From Paracamarosporium sp. OC-R06-R3 (Eukaryota > Ascomycota > Dothideomycetes > Pleosporales > Didymosphaeriaceae), in the NCBI GenBank assembly GCA_019828545.1, contig JACVRA010000095.1, positions 65,305-129,304 of the forward strand: 64,000 nt of DNA, given 5' to 3'. Shown piece by piece: positions 54,533 to 64,000 of the stretch. Position 1 is the stretch's first letter, and each line of letters begins with the position of its first letter. A program made the position numbers and the translations under genes. Under the pieces are notes generated by a model. That model searched no databases, had not been told where the DNA came from, and was given only the letters and a program-made list of their open reading frames with translations.

Positions 54533-57097
54533 ATGAATACTAGCCTGACCGCCTACACCCACCTCGAGTCGCTTCTTCTGTTCCAGTCGCTCCATGCATA
54601 CGGTGTAGGCCCGCAGGTCTTCAGCAAGATTTCCGAGCTGCTGAAGACCAACCCGCACATCACCGCCGACAAGCGCTTCCAGAGCGGCCGTCTGAGCCCG
54701 GATGCCCTGCGCAACTTCTACCTGCACATCCTGAAGGAGGAGATCAAAAACGAGCACGCCGCAGCAGAGGGGGAGGCCACCAATGGCGGCGTCAAGCCCT
54801 CGCGGAAGAGGAAGGCGCCCAGCCCGAGCCTGCCCACCGTCCAAGAGTCGCTGCAGCACCAGCATCTCATTCCCAAGCTGGTGAACAAGCTCTACGCCCA
54901 CTACCGCGCCGCCATCACCGACCAGATCCGCCAGGACGAGGACCGCTACGAGAGACTGGAACGGGAACTCCAGGGCATCGAGCGCGGCGACTGCGATGAC
55001 CAGACAAAAGAGAGGGCAAATGGAAAGGCGGCGTCGCGCAGTCCCAGTCTCTCCAAGAAGTCACCGCTGCTGCACCAGCAGTCTTCCCCCGTCGACGCAA
55101 GCCCGAGCTCTCAACCGTTGGATGCCAGCCGTGCAAATGGCCCGCCCACGCTTGCACCAGGACCAGGAGGCCCATTTCATCCCAATCTGGCACCTGCGCC
55201 CCCGCAGAACGGAGAGGCCCCCGCAAACGGCCCAGGCCCCTCGCCACGGAAGAAGCAAACATCTGCAGATAGGCGAGGGAAGCAGTCAACGCCTCAGCCA
55301 CCGTCAACACCGGGCCCTGCATCGCAACCTCCTCAAACTCCACGATCACTAGGTCCTCATCCTACACAGCAGACACATCCACCTACAAATGCCCAGGCGC
55401 CGCATCTGCAGAGCCATCCTTCCACTCCCGGACCTCAGAATGGACCTACATCACGAACCCAACATGCTCCTTACCAAGGGCTCCCGCAGCATCTGCAAGG
55501 TGGACATGCTTCTGGATCTCATTTCCAACAGCCCGTACAGCCGTATGCAGTTAACGGCGTACCTCAACTCGCACCCAGCCCTGGAGCACAGCCACCACAG
55601 CTTTCTCCAACGCATCAACGGTTCACGGGGCCAGCCCAGCCAAGCTCGCAGTCACCCAATGTGCAAACACCCCAGCAGCAAAGAGCATACATGCCGATTG
55701 CTGGACAACCTCCATACTTCCCCCAGCATGCACTGCCTGGTCAGCCTCCACCACAGGGCGGCTTCATGCTTCCTCCTTTCCAGGTAGCGCCGCAGGATCC
55801 GTCACGATCGCAACAGCCAACCGCACACTTGTCCCAACAACATCAGGTTTCGACACCCGTGAGTGGACGGCACTCGTCTTCCAAGACCACCCCGCATACT
55901 GGTAGGCAAGGAGTTCCTCCACTGCAATCTCTGAATACCCAAGCAAGCAACTCCGCCACTCCGATCAGTATAAGGGCCATTTTGAGTGCACTGTCGACTC
56001 CAAGGACGCCAAAGACAGCCTGGAAGCCCTCGGCTCGGAGTCTCGGGGCAACACCGGTGTCACGTCCCGATGTTAGCCCCATCGATGATTTTGAGCCCGT
56101 TCAGGACCAACAGCAGAATACTCCGAAGATGAAGCCAACACGCAAATCAGCGGCGAAGGGGAAAGCGAAACAGAAGGAGCCGGAACCGGAACCTGAGTCG
56201 GATCAGCAACCTGAGGAAACAGTCCCGGAGATGGAGACCAGGCAAGGACGGTCACGAAGGAAAGCTCCTATCAAGAGGGGCAGACCTGGCAGCATTGCGT
56301 CGTCCCACGCAGGCACATCTGTCCGGGGCCGCAGTAGAAGCCACTCGATACTGTCTCACACGGAGACAATCGCGGCTGACACTGAGTCCCAAGCTGGAAG
56401 TCGGATTAAGTCAGAAGACGTTGTTGAGGATGATTTTGCAGCAACTCCGTCGCAAATGTCGACGCGTGGGCGCAGCGCAGCAAGACCTACCAACAAGCGC
56501 AAGCGAAATGTGCGAGAAGTGACCCCCGAAGACAGTGAGGATCGGTCCGGCACCCCTGGTTTGCCCAAGACCGTGGTTGCTCCGCGGCATTTCTCTCGTA
56601 TGACAATGCCCTTGATGAACGATATCAGTTCGCATAGACACGCCTCTACATTTACAACGGCGGTGAAGGCTAAAGACGCAGAGGGATACTATGAAATCAT
56701 CAAGCGGCCCACCGACCTCAAAACAATCTCCAAGGCTATCGCAGCTGGTGCAAAACAGGTTGCAGCCGCCGCTTCGGGTGACACACCCTCCGGTAGTCCG
56801 GGTGGCGCGGGCGGTGTCGTTGAGCTTCCACTTACTCCAGACAACATGCCTCCCAAGGCCATTGTAAACTCTGCTCAGCTAGAAAAGGAACTGATGCGCA
56901 TGTTCGTCAATGCCGTCATGTTTAATACGGGCGAGGAGGGCGTCGTGGAAGATGCGCGGGAGATGTTTGAATCGGTCCAGCGCAGCGTTTCAAGCTGGCG
57001 TAGTGTGGAGCCATCGAGTGGTCGGATGGAGGTTGAGGAGACGCCCCCAGTCTTGGAAGACGATGTTCCGATAGCAGCGAAAAGGAGGAAGCTTTGA
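54533..57097 (+). CDS. Bromodomain protein, Bdc1/BRD8-like (NuA4-type complex)
   Basis: This is a single exon of 854 residues from the ATG at 54533. The N-terminal 150 residues (SLTAYTHLESLLLFQSLHAYG, FSKISELLKTNPHI, LIPKLVNKLYAHYRAAITDQI, then RYERLERELQGIE) are helical and match the conserved start of BRD8/Bdc1 proteins. A long Pro/Gln/Ser-rich disordered middle follows, with basic patches (KKQTSADRRGK, RRKAPIKRGRPGSI, the last an AT-hook-like GRP). The C-terminal bromodomain, about residues 685-830, has HFSRMTMPLMNDISSHRHASTF, YYEIIKRPTDLKTI and NAVMFNTGEEG, where the Asn of MFN matches the acetyl-lysine-binding Asn. A long loop (about 40 residues, PSGSPGGAGG) interrupts the bromodomain. 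The role is reading acetylated histones for the NuA4 acetyltransferase in the nucleus. Confidence 0.88.
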   Translation: MNTSLTAYTHLESLLLFQSLHAYGVGPQVFSKISELLKTNPHITADKRFQSGRLSPDALRNFYLHILKEEIKNEHAAAEGEATNGGVKPSRKRKAPSPSLPTVQESLQHQHLIPKLVNKLYAHYRAAITDQIRQDEDRYERLERELQGIERGDCDDQTKERANGKAASRSPSLSKKSPLLHQQSSPVDASPSSQPLDASRANGPPTLAPGPGGPFHPNLAPAPPQNGEAPANGPGPSPRKKQTSADRRGKQSTPQPPSTPGPASQPPQTPRSLGPHPTQQTHPPTNAQAPHLQSHPSTPGPQNGPTSRTQHAPYQGLPQHLQGGHASGSHFQQPVQPYAVNGVPQLAPSPGAQPPQLSPTHQRFTGPAQPSSQSPNVQTPQQQRAYMPIAGQPPYFPQHALPGQPPPQGGFMLPPFQVAPQDPSRSQQPTAHLSQQHQVSTPVSGRHSSSKTTPHTGRQGVPPLQSLNTQASNSATPISIRAILSALSTPRTPKTAWKPSARSLGATPVSRPDVSPIDDFEPVQDQQQNTPKMKPTRKSAAKGKAKQKEPEPEPESDQQPEETVPEMETRQGRSRRKAPIKRGRPGSIASSHAGTSVRGRSRSHSILSHTETIAADTESQAGSRIKSEDVVEDDFAATPSQMSTRGRSAARPTNKRKRNVREVTPEDSEDRSGTPGLPKTVVAPRHFSRMTMPLMNDISSHRHASTFTTAVKAKDAEGYYEIIKRPTDLKTISKAIAAGAKQVAAAASGDTPSGSPGGAGGVVELPLTPDNMPPKAIVNSAQLEKELMRMFVNAVMFNTGEEGVVEDAREMFESVQRSVSSWRSVEPSSGRMEVEETPPVLEDDVPIAAKRRKL

Positions 57098-58446
57098 CGT
57101 GGGACCGCATAGATGAAGTGCTTTGGATTTTGGTCTCTGACTGGCGGAAATGACGATGGGCTCAAAAGATGCCAGACTTTAATGCATTTGATACCACTAC
57201 TGTCCCTGTGCGCGTCTTCTTCTTCTCTGCATGAGGTCTTGTGCCTTGATGGTCTTGCAGATTCCACGAAGTGGCTGAGCGTGTACGGCGTGTAGACATC
57301 GCTGCGCAGGACTGCACCCATACACTTGCATGGCCTGACCATCACCCCACCCGGCCAAGCTCGGTCTCGCATCCACACATTCAGCAACTCCACCAACACA
57401 TCCACCCATCCATCCCAACAGCAACTCTACTCCACGCAGCGCGCAATATACGTACCTTGCGTTTGCTGCAGCCATGCATGTCCCGAACGCATTCATGTGC
57501 TCTGGAGCGCACTATACCAACGCTGTGTGTCTCAGTGGATTCTGCGGTACTCGCTGCATGGGCCTTCCTGGGTAGATAAGCAGGGGACAGCTGGATGTTG
57601 ATGAGGAGGGGGATGAAGAGGAGAGGAGGGCCTTGGGGAAGACCGTGCTTATGGAAAAAATCGAAGGAAGAGGGTGAAGGCTGGTGGTTGGGAAATATAC
57701 AGTGGGCGAAGGATTTCCAAAGGAAATCGAGGTTATCCTTCGCGGGCAGTGGAACAAACAACGACGGGAAAAGTTATGGGACTTCTTGGCGGAAGGCCTG
57801 CCGCACTAAAAGGATCCACGAGGTTTCTTCGGCCATGGGAGAGCGATGTGGCAGATGACTAAGGTGCAGGTATGAATTGTGGAGACCACGTGCCGGTAAG
57901 GAATTGTCGGGTTGTAGGGTGTGTGAGTGGGCGCCTTGAGGAACCGAGGCTGCTTTGCAAGGTTATACGTCTCTCTGATATACCATTGGGACTGAACCCC
58001 TCGGCCGAGATGCACTGTAGCAAGAGCAAAATGGAACCACGGTACGGAATCAACAAGCAGACTATTGTGGCACGGTAGCATGGCGCTCGACCATGCCGTG
58101 TTCCGAACACGACCATTTGCCTCTACTGCTCTGCATGGCCCTTAGTCCATGCATTCCCATGTTCTAGACCCACGTCCTCTCGGCGCCAGAAACAACCTCA
58201 GCGCCGTGCCGCCCTGCCCCCCGGAAGCCGACGCACTTCGCGAAGTGAGCTGTTAATCGTGCCATTGCGTAGGTGTGCAGTCATGAGTGAGACACCGATT
58301 TTGCGGCAGCTTGCTCGCGTAAGAATACGTACGTCTGGGATATGGGTATAATTCGACATGGGCTGCCGTCATGGATGGCGGCTATCTGCTCGATCGATTC
58401 ACATCCACCCAGAAGTTTCCACGCAGCTTAGCGATTTGCGCCTTCT

Positions 58447-58554
58447 CGCGTCACATCCCCGATCCGCACCATCTTCCAAGACAAGTTGAAATATTTGCAT
58501 CGCGTTACGTCCTGGATCCATACCATCTTCCGAGAATAGTTGAAGTACTTATAT
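58447..58554. repeat. 54-bp imperfect tandem repeat, two units
   Basis: Units at 58447-58500 and 58501-58554 align end to end, both starting CGCGT and containing ATCC, ACCATCTTCC and AGTTGAA. Most differences are C/T or A/G transitions. The repeat ends about 130 bp before the TATA box of the bHLH gene. Confidence 0.75.
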
Positions 58555-58681
58555 CGCCACTGTGAAGGCTGCCCGCTGTAGAGGTACCAGCCGATCATAC
58601 ACAGCACATCCAGGCCATTGATAGGCCCGAACCCCTCAACGCGAATCTACCTATCAGCTCTCCTGCTGGGGCTGGAAACAA

Positions 58682-58688
58682 TATATAA
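58682..58688 (+). promoter_or_regulatory. TATA box of the bHLH gene
   Basis: TATATAA lies 43 bp before the ATG at 58731, which implies a very short 5' leader. This fits the single-exon model. Confidence 0.6.
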
Positions 58689-58730
58689 GAGCTTGCATCG
58701 AGCCGAGAGAACAGCCACGGTACAGCAACC

Positions 58731-59666
58731 ATGGACTACATCGACTACTCTTCCTACCCAATATTAGCGAGCACAGACTGCTCGCCCACAACAGAGGAAG
58801 CCTTCTACCCAACGACCTTCGACAGAGCGTACATTGCAAACACGTTCCCAGCATCGAATGGCTCTCTCGTCGGCTTCGACACCTACACCAACCAACCCAT
58901 ATCCTCGGTGGAAACCACAAAAAGAATTGACGCAACTCCGCGCCTGACCCCCCTAACAACAACGACACAACCCACACCAACCTTCGACTCACCATTCACA
59001 CAATCGCCCTACGGCCACCTCAACGCAATACCCCCAAACTACCCCTTCGAAACGCTCTCCGCAAACACCACGACCACAACACCCGCCTTCGACTTCAGCC
59101 TCTCCCCCACATCCTCACACTCGCATTCACGCACCCCCTCCCTCAGCGACGACACCCCGCTGCAAACCCCCCACCCAGCCTCGCCCCCTCTCTCTCCACA
59201 CACAACACAACAACCTACCACAAATACTACGCACGACTCCCCCGCCCCCTCTCACCCGCCCAAACGCAAACGCGGCAGGCCCCCCCTCAACCGCTCCCCA
59301 TCCTCCCCCTCCTCCTCCCTCCCCACAGCAGCAACAGCGCAAAAGCCGCACCGCACGCCGCGCCTCCCGCACAACCAGGTCGAGCGCAAGTACCGCGAGG
59401 GCCTAAATGCGTCGCTGGAGCGTCTGCGGCGCGCGATCCCCGCGCTGAGGCAGGAGGAGGATCTGCAGGGGCTGCTGGGGCAGGCGAGGCCCAGCAAGGC
59501 TATGGTGCTTGAGGGTGCTATTGAGTACATTGGGAGTGTGGAGCGCGAGAGGGATGTGCTTCTGGGGGAGGTGGAGAGGCTGCGGAAGGGGGGAGGGGGA
59601 GGGGGGTTTGGCGGAGGGTTTGGGGCGAGGGGGATGGGGGTTGCGACGGGGGTGGGGTGGGATTGA
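58731..59666 (+). CDS. bHLH transcription factor, SREBP-type, with AT-hook
   Basis: This is a single exon of 311 residues. The N-terminal half is Ser/Thr/Pro-rich with acidic and aromatic start (MDYIDYSSYP), typical of an activation region. KRKRGRPPL at 178-186 is an AT-hook. The bHLH domain is at about 210-272: RLPHNQVERKYREGLNASLERLRRAIP, then a loop and SKAMVLEGAIEYIGSVERE. Tyr221 in ERKYR replaces the usual Arg, the hallmark of SREBP-type factors that can bind both E-boxes and sterol elements. Unlike true SREBPs it has no transmembrane segments, and ends in a Gly-rich tail, so it should go straight to the nucleus. Related short fungal factors affect morphology and metabolism. Targets are unknown. 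Confidence 0.88.
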   Translation: MDYIDYSSYPILASTDCSPTTEEAFYPTTFDRAYIANTFPASNGSLVGFDTYTNQPISSVETTKRIDATPRLTPLTTTTQPTPTFDSPFTQSPYGHLNAIPPNYPFETLSANTTTTTPAFDFSLSPTSSHSHSRTPSLSDDTPLQTPHPASPPLSPHTTQQPTTNTTHDSPAPSHPPKRKRGRPPLNRSPSSPSSSLPTAATAQKPHRTPRLPHNQVERKYREGLNASLERLRRAIPALRQEEDLQGLLGQARPSKAMVLEGAIEYIGSVERERDVLLGEVERLRKGGGGGGFGGGFGARGMGVATGVGWD

Positions 59667-61598
59667 GCACTGGCGTGGGTAGGTGGGATGAATGGGAGGG
59701 AGGTAGACGTGGCTTTGTTGCGTAGAATGCATGCTGTGTTCTGCGGCTGCTGTGTGTTGAGTGCCTTCGTGCGTGCGAGTGAGTGAGTGAGTGGAGCGAG
59801 GTGTTCCGAGGACCCACAGGGGGCGGGTGCGGACGTCGACGTCCGTACCGCATGCGCTGTGCGGGCCCAGTCGAGTCCAGTCCGGCGCAGACACGCCATG
59901 TTGCCAGTCCAATCCGGCGGCGTTCCGCCAGGCCAGCGGGAAGACGGAGAGCCCGCGTGCATGCTGCATGCTCGGGATCTCTAGCCCAGCAGCCCACGCC
60001 CGCCATGGCATTCCCCAGCTTCATGGCATTCCGACCAGGATGCCGCGGGCGTCCTAGATAGATAGATGCCCATGTGGGACTGGACGGAGGGAGTCTGTCT
60101 GTAGCGGGCGCGTTGCAAGAGCGGCTGGGGCCCCCGAGTCTCGCCCGAGACGACTCGACGTCCCAGCCCCGTCATCGCGCCGTCTCGCGTCCATCTGGAT
60201 ATTCTTCTGCGCGCGGCGGCGTGAGGGCTAGCGCCTTCGGGGCCTGCCGCGCGGACGGACGTGGTGCCTTGCATGCATCGTGGGTTCCGGGGGGGGCATC
60301 GGGTGGGTTAGGAACGCGCTCGTGTGATTTTCTGCGCTCTTCGATCGAGGCTATGTGTGGTGTGGAGTCGTCGTCTGCTGGATTGGGTAAAAGGCGTGGG
60401 ACGAGGTATTGGTGTGGTGGGACTTTGTACCCACTGGCAGCTTTGGACCTGCTGGATGCGACGCGCGGAGTGCCTTTTTGCTTGGTGCTTTGCTGGACGG
60501 AGGCGTGGCGCGAGCGGGAGCGGGCGCGCGAGGGCTGTGTTGAACAGGTGGGCCGTCTTTGACGGTTTTTGTGGGGTGTGCTTGGGGGCTCGGAGCTATG
60601 TGGCCGGGTGTATGTTGAAGAACTCTCCTCTTAGTCTAATTTGAGTTGGAGAAAGTTTTGGTTGGATTACGTATTTTCTGTATAACTCGGAAGTGTAATC
60701 TCATGCTGTCCATACCGGCGTCCTTCGGGGATGTAGCCTGCCATGAGGGGGCGATGGTTAGCCAGTGTAACTGAAATAGTCGCCGTCGTACAAAAGATTA
60801 TGGTTGTCATCGCGGTGATTGAAGGTGTCAACGGTTAAGGACGCCAGCAGTGGATTCACCTTAGGATAATGAATGGTTAGTGTAAACGAGAACATGCCAG
60901 CTAGTGATACTTCATTATGACAGGTGGAGTACCTATTGATATTGAGAAGATCAAAAACCTTTCCATATGCTTAGTTCACCATCTCACCTCATGGCACTTC
61001 AGATTCATCCCTTCACACATCACATCCACCCATCAACCAAACAGTCAAACAAATAACACACTACCCGCGCCCGTCCTACACAGTTCACCCCACGCCTCCT
61101 ACTACCGCAACCCTTCATCTCTGCCTAACACATCGCACACCCAAACTGCTCCTACTCCCAGTCCTCGCCTACATAGGTGGTGAGGTGTGTGTCTAACTGG
61201 GAATATAGAAAGTAGCTCAGTGTCTGTGTATATGGAATCTTGTTTTGGTAGCTTGTAGTCATAATAGAGCGTGCGTGAAGAGACAGGATGTGTTTTGTTT
61301 GGGTCTGACCTGCATGTTCTCCGGGTATCGCCAATTTTTTTTTCTACTTGATGACCGTGCACATGCAATGTGGGAGTCAGTTAGCGAGACACCTAGTGCT
61401 AGGATTCTGCCTATCTTTACTTCTATCATCAGGGACTAGTGCTCGTAAAATCTGCGTTATAACTGGTATACTGCAGCTCTGTCTTCTGAGAAGGGTAAGC
61501 CACGTTATCAAAAGATTATGCCAGTATTGTAAGAAAAGGCATCGAATTGCGAAACGCTATACTTCTACAATAACTTGAAGTCCACCCCCAAACACCGC
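59667..61598. other. Intergenic, GC-rich then AT-rich
   Basis: This is 1.9 kb with no supported gene. The first part (to about 60,600) is GC-rich and open in many frames by composition only. The second part is AT-rich and leads to the 3' end of the P450 gene. Confidence 0.5.
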
Positions 61599-63310
61599 TC
61601 AAGCCGGCGTCTTCCTCACATCCGTAAGCTTAACCATCAACGGACTCTTCTCCCACGTGTTATACGCCCTCAGCCCCTTGAACTCATCCTTAGGATTCCA
61701 CAACGGCGCGCCGTCTGCAAGCTCGAGGTCAAAGTGCCACAGGAGCGCTCCAAGAATCAGCCTCAGCTCCACATAAGTCAGGTTCCTGCCGATGCAGCCC
61801 CGTGGGCCGAGCGAGAATGGCTGCGCCGCTTTACGAACGTCGTTTCCGTAGCGCGTCTTGTTCTCGGGTGTGTCGAGGAAGCGCTCTGGGATGAAGGAAT
61901 CTGGGTCTGCGAAGTTGTTGGCTGAGTGTGCGGCTGCCCATGACGCGACGCAGACGGATGTGTTCTCGGGCACCATGTGGCCATCGATTAGAGAGCCGCC
62001 TTTTGGTACGGTGCGGAGGAGGCCGATGGGAACTGGTGGGAAGATTCGCAGGCCCTCTTCGATGCAAGCGTTCATGTAGGGAAGGTTGCCGAGCACGTCC
62101 ATGTTGAGGTCGGCTTCGGACTTGCATGCTGAACGAAGTTCATCTTTGATACGCTGGTATTTTTCTGGGCTGCGGAGGAGGTAGTTTGTTAGACCGCAGA
62201 GTTCTGTGGCAGTTGTTTCACTGCCGGCGACGCTGCGTTTTTGTTAGTTCTATCTTACGCGGGGTCAAGGTCATACAAAGCTTACATGAATAGCGCGGCG
62301 TTCATGATAACTTCGTCGTCTGAGACTTCGTTCTTCTTTTCACGTTGTTTAAGGATATACCAAATGAAGTCGCGGTGGTCGGTCTTTGTGGCCATGCGGC
62401 GGTTCGTTTTCTCGGTCGAGTTGCGCAGATGTTTGTAACGGCGTTCGCGGATAACAGATGGAATACACCACATCATGAAGCGCTGTCCAAAACTTCCGGG
62501 CTGAGCAAAGCGGCGGGTGGCTTGTTCAAGAGCACCGGCTTTGATCGATTCGTAGATGAGTACGACCCAGTCTGCCGATTCCGAACCTTCGCCTGTCCAA
62601 TTCCATCAGTATCGGCTAATAGTTGACAACACTCCCACCGTAAACTTACCCTCTTGCAAACACCCAAAGGGCTCACCAAAACTCAGATCACCAATGATGT
62701 CAAATGTGCAAAAGTTGAACCACGAAACCATGTTCGCATGCTCGCCCCTATGCGACATTTCTCGGAGTCTCTTCACAAATAGATCCACATACCCCTTCAA
62801 AATCGGTTCCTGTTCCAATAGCGCTTGCTTGCTGAATGCATGGGCAAGCGCTCTACGTTGCCTCGCATGGTGGATTTCCGGTGCCATCGTCAGATTGGTT
62901 GCGCCCGGGATGGCTTCAACAGCGCCCACATGGATCGGATCTTTGTCCATGTTGGCCAAACCCACACGGTGACCATATATGTCTTCCCAAGCTTTGGCTG
63001 TGTTGAAGGAAAGCTCGTTAGGCATGACGCGCACAACAGGACCGTACTTATCGTGAAGCACTTTGTAGTCAAACGAGATGCGGCCACGAAGGAGGGAGAT
63101 TATGGATGGGATAGGCGAGATCCGCCATAGGAGAGGACCGGGATATTTGGCGAGTGGGTGGAGGGTTATTCGATATATTGACACCACGATGAAGTAAACA
63201 ACGAACTGCGAGCCTGTAAGAAATATAACTTAACATCGAGAGATAAGACTTACAGCAACTGGTGTCCAGATGGCAAATTGCTTTAGGCGCTCTTCATCAA
63301 AGACGCCCAT
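61599..63310 (-). CDS. Cytochrome P450 monooxygenase (isotrichodermin C-15 hydroxylase-like)
   Basis: Exons are 63310-63254, 63205-62650, 62592-62286 and 62232-61599, for 517 residues. Exon 1 plus the start of exon 2 encode the membrane anchor (FAIWTPVAFVVYFIVVSIYRI), followed by HPLAKYPGPLLWRIS, the usual proline-rich hinge. The acceptor at 63206 is chosen since an upstream AG would break the frame. The I-helix reads VAGSETTAT, made by splicing exons 3 and 4; the K-helix is EEGLR; PERF follows; the heme loop is FSLGPRGCIGRNL with Cys453. The pattern (DYKVLHDKYGPVVRVMPNELSF, WNPKDEFKGLRAYNTWEKSPLMV) is that of the large fungal CYP65/isotrichodermin C-15 hydroxylase-like group, which oxidises sesquiterpenes and polyketides. 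No biosynthetic backbone gene is visible within the window; one could lie to the right. Confidence 0.93.
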
Positions 63311-64000
63311 CGTGAATGTCAGTGAGCGCGCTGCTCAAGCTTCTATGTTTGCGCGTACACCAACAATTTACACTAGGAAAGAGACGAAGAAATGGTAGCT
63401 ATATGTGCGAAAGCAGAGCGAACAGAAGGCTGATGAAAGAAACACGATTTGAAGGATCCAAACCTTCGGCAAGGAAGCCGCACGACATCCAAATTATACT
63501 CATCATGAGTGGTTACAGAAGCTTGCGGCCGCTAATACCCCGCTACATGCACTGAACATCGGCATAGCTGTTATGCTTTGAGCGAGATTGCTTACGGCAC
63601 AGATTCGCCAAAACATATCCGATTCCAGGTGTGCAGACCAACAACGAAAAGGTCATAACACAGCTTTAGAATCGTCTTGAGAATTATATATACTACCTTG
63701 AACACTTTCAATGTGATAAAAGAGGGAATTTTCAATCCTTGTGTGTGTGAAGTTCAGCAAGAACGCTTCAGTGCTCAAGTCACGTTATTCGGAAACAGTT
63801 ATGTTGGAGATATGAGTCGTTAGCGTGGTGCGTATGGATGCTAGGGCGTTTATACCCCGCACTTCCCTTGAGCTGGCGCGGGAACCCCATCATTGGTGAG
63901 AAGTGATTGACTCGTGTTTCGGAGAGATCTTCGCGGGCTCGAGTCGTGCTTCTGTCGATATGGCTTCATGACCGTTACTTCACCTTTACATCATACAACA
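63311..64000. other. Intergenic, right end of window
   Basis: This contains the promoter side of the P450 gene. No gene is supported up to the window end. Confidence 0.5.

Larger units (their letters stand above)
57098..58730. other. Intergenic upstream of the bHLH gene
   Basis: This is 1.6 kb with no supported gene. It contains a 54-bp tandem repeat at 58447-58554 and a TATA box at 58682-58688, both listed. Confidence 0.5.

Noticed and set aside
54016..55349. Several long open frames on both strands at the start of the bromodomain gene
   Set aside because: High GC content removes stops in all frames; only the frame from 54533 has conserved domains.
59252..60562. Long open frames on both strands over and after the bHLH gene
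   Set aside because: They follow composition, are Arg/Pro/His-rich without pattern, and overlap the bHLH domain antisense.
1..64000. tRNA genes, rRNA, CRISPR arrays, intact transposons
   Set aside because: I looked for B-box-like GGTTCGAATCC cores, spaced identical repeats and transposase or reverse transcriptase motifs on both strands and found nothing convincing.

Overview
The window looks like nuclear DNA of a filamentous ascomycete (Pezizomycotina; Dothideomycetes is plausible but not proven). The signs are short GT-AG introns of about 45-165 bp, Zn2Cys6 and SREBP-type regulators, a self-sufficient P450 of the CYP505 type, many secreted hydrolases, and genes on both strands without operon logic. 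I reconstructed splice sites by reading frame, splice signals and family fit. Exon coordinates are therefore predictions, although every joined frame was checked for phase.

Layout. 0-5 kb: the 3' part of a secreted sedolisin protease, a Zn2Cys6 regulator and a secreted PAF-acetylhydrolase-like esterase. 6.5-14 kb: a seven-exon P450, then two convergent secreted glycosidases (GH92 and GH127/DUF1680). 14.8-18.4 kb: an RBR-type E3 ubiquitin ligase with a very acidic tail, then a small secreted cysteine-rich protein that only appears after splicing. 20-25.7 kb: a lysine 2,3-aminomutase-like radical SAM enzyme with a mitochondrial-type leader, a Get2-like ER protein and a mitochondrial ribosomal protein. 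26-31 kb: an ER/secretory membrane protein, a Psg1-like membrane protein and a secreted LPMO_10-like protein. 31-33.5 kb: an AT-rich stretch with no gene I can support.

33.5-41.8 kb: an AYR1-like reductase, a METTL7-like methyltransferase, a carbonyl reductase-like SDR and a CYP505 P450-reductase fusion. These may form a small lipid-modifying or metabolic cluster without a backbone synthase. 42-48 kb: an unrecognised 359-residue protein divergent from a CHAT-domain (caspase-like) protein, followed by a DUF3632-type protein. This is the most interesting locus, a candidate protease/partner pair of the kind seen in fungal programmed cell death. 48-52.6 kb: an alpha/beta hydrolase, an arginase-fold protein with altered metal ligands and an SDR. 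53-60 kb: a small coiled-coil protein divergent from a Bdc1/BRD8-like bromodomain protein, then an SREBP-type bHLH factor with an AT-hook and a tandem repeat in its promoter. 61.6-63.3 kb: a second P450, of the isotrichodermin-hydroxylase-like type.

I saw no CRISPR array, rRNA gene, intact transposon or convincing tRNA. Expression data would settle the splice models. Protein searches would settle the family names, which rest here on motif recognition alone.
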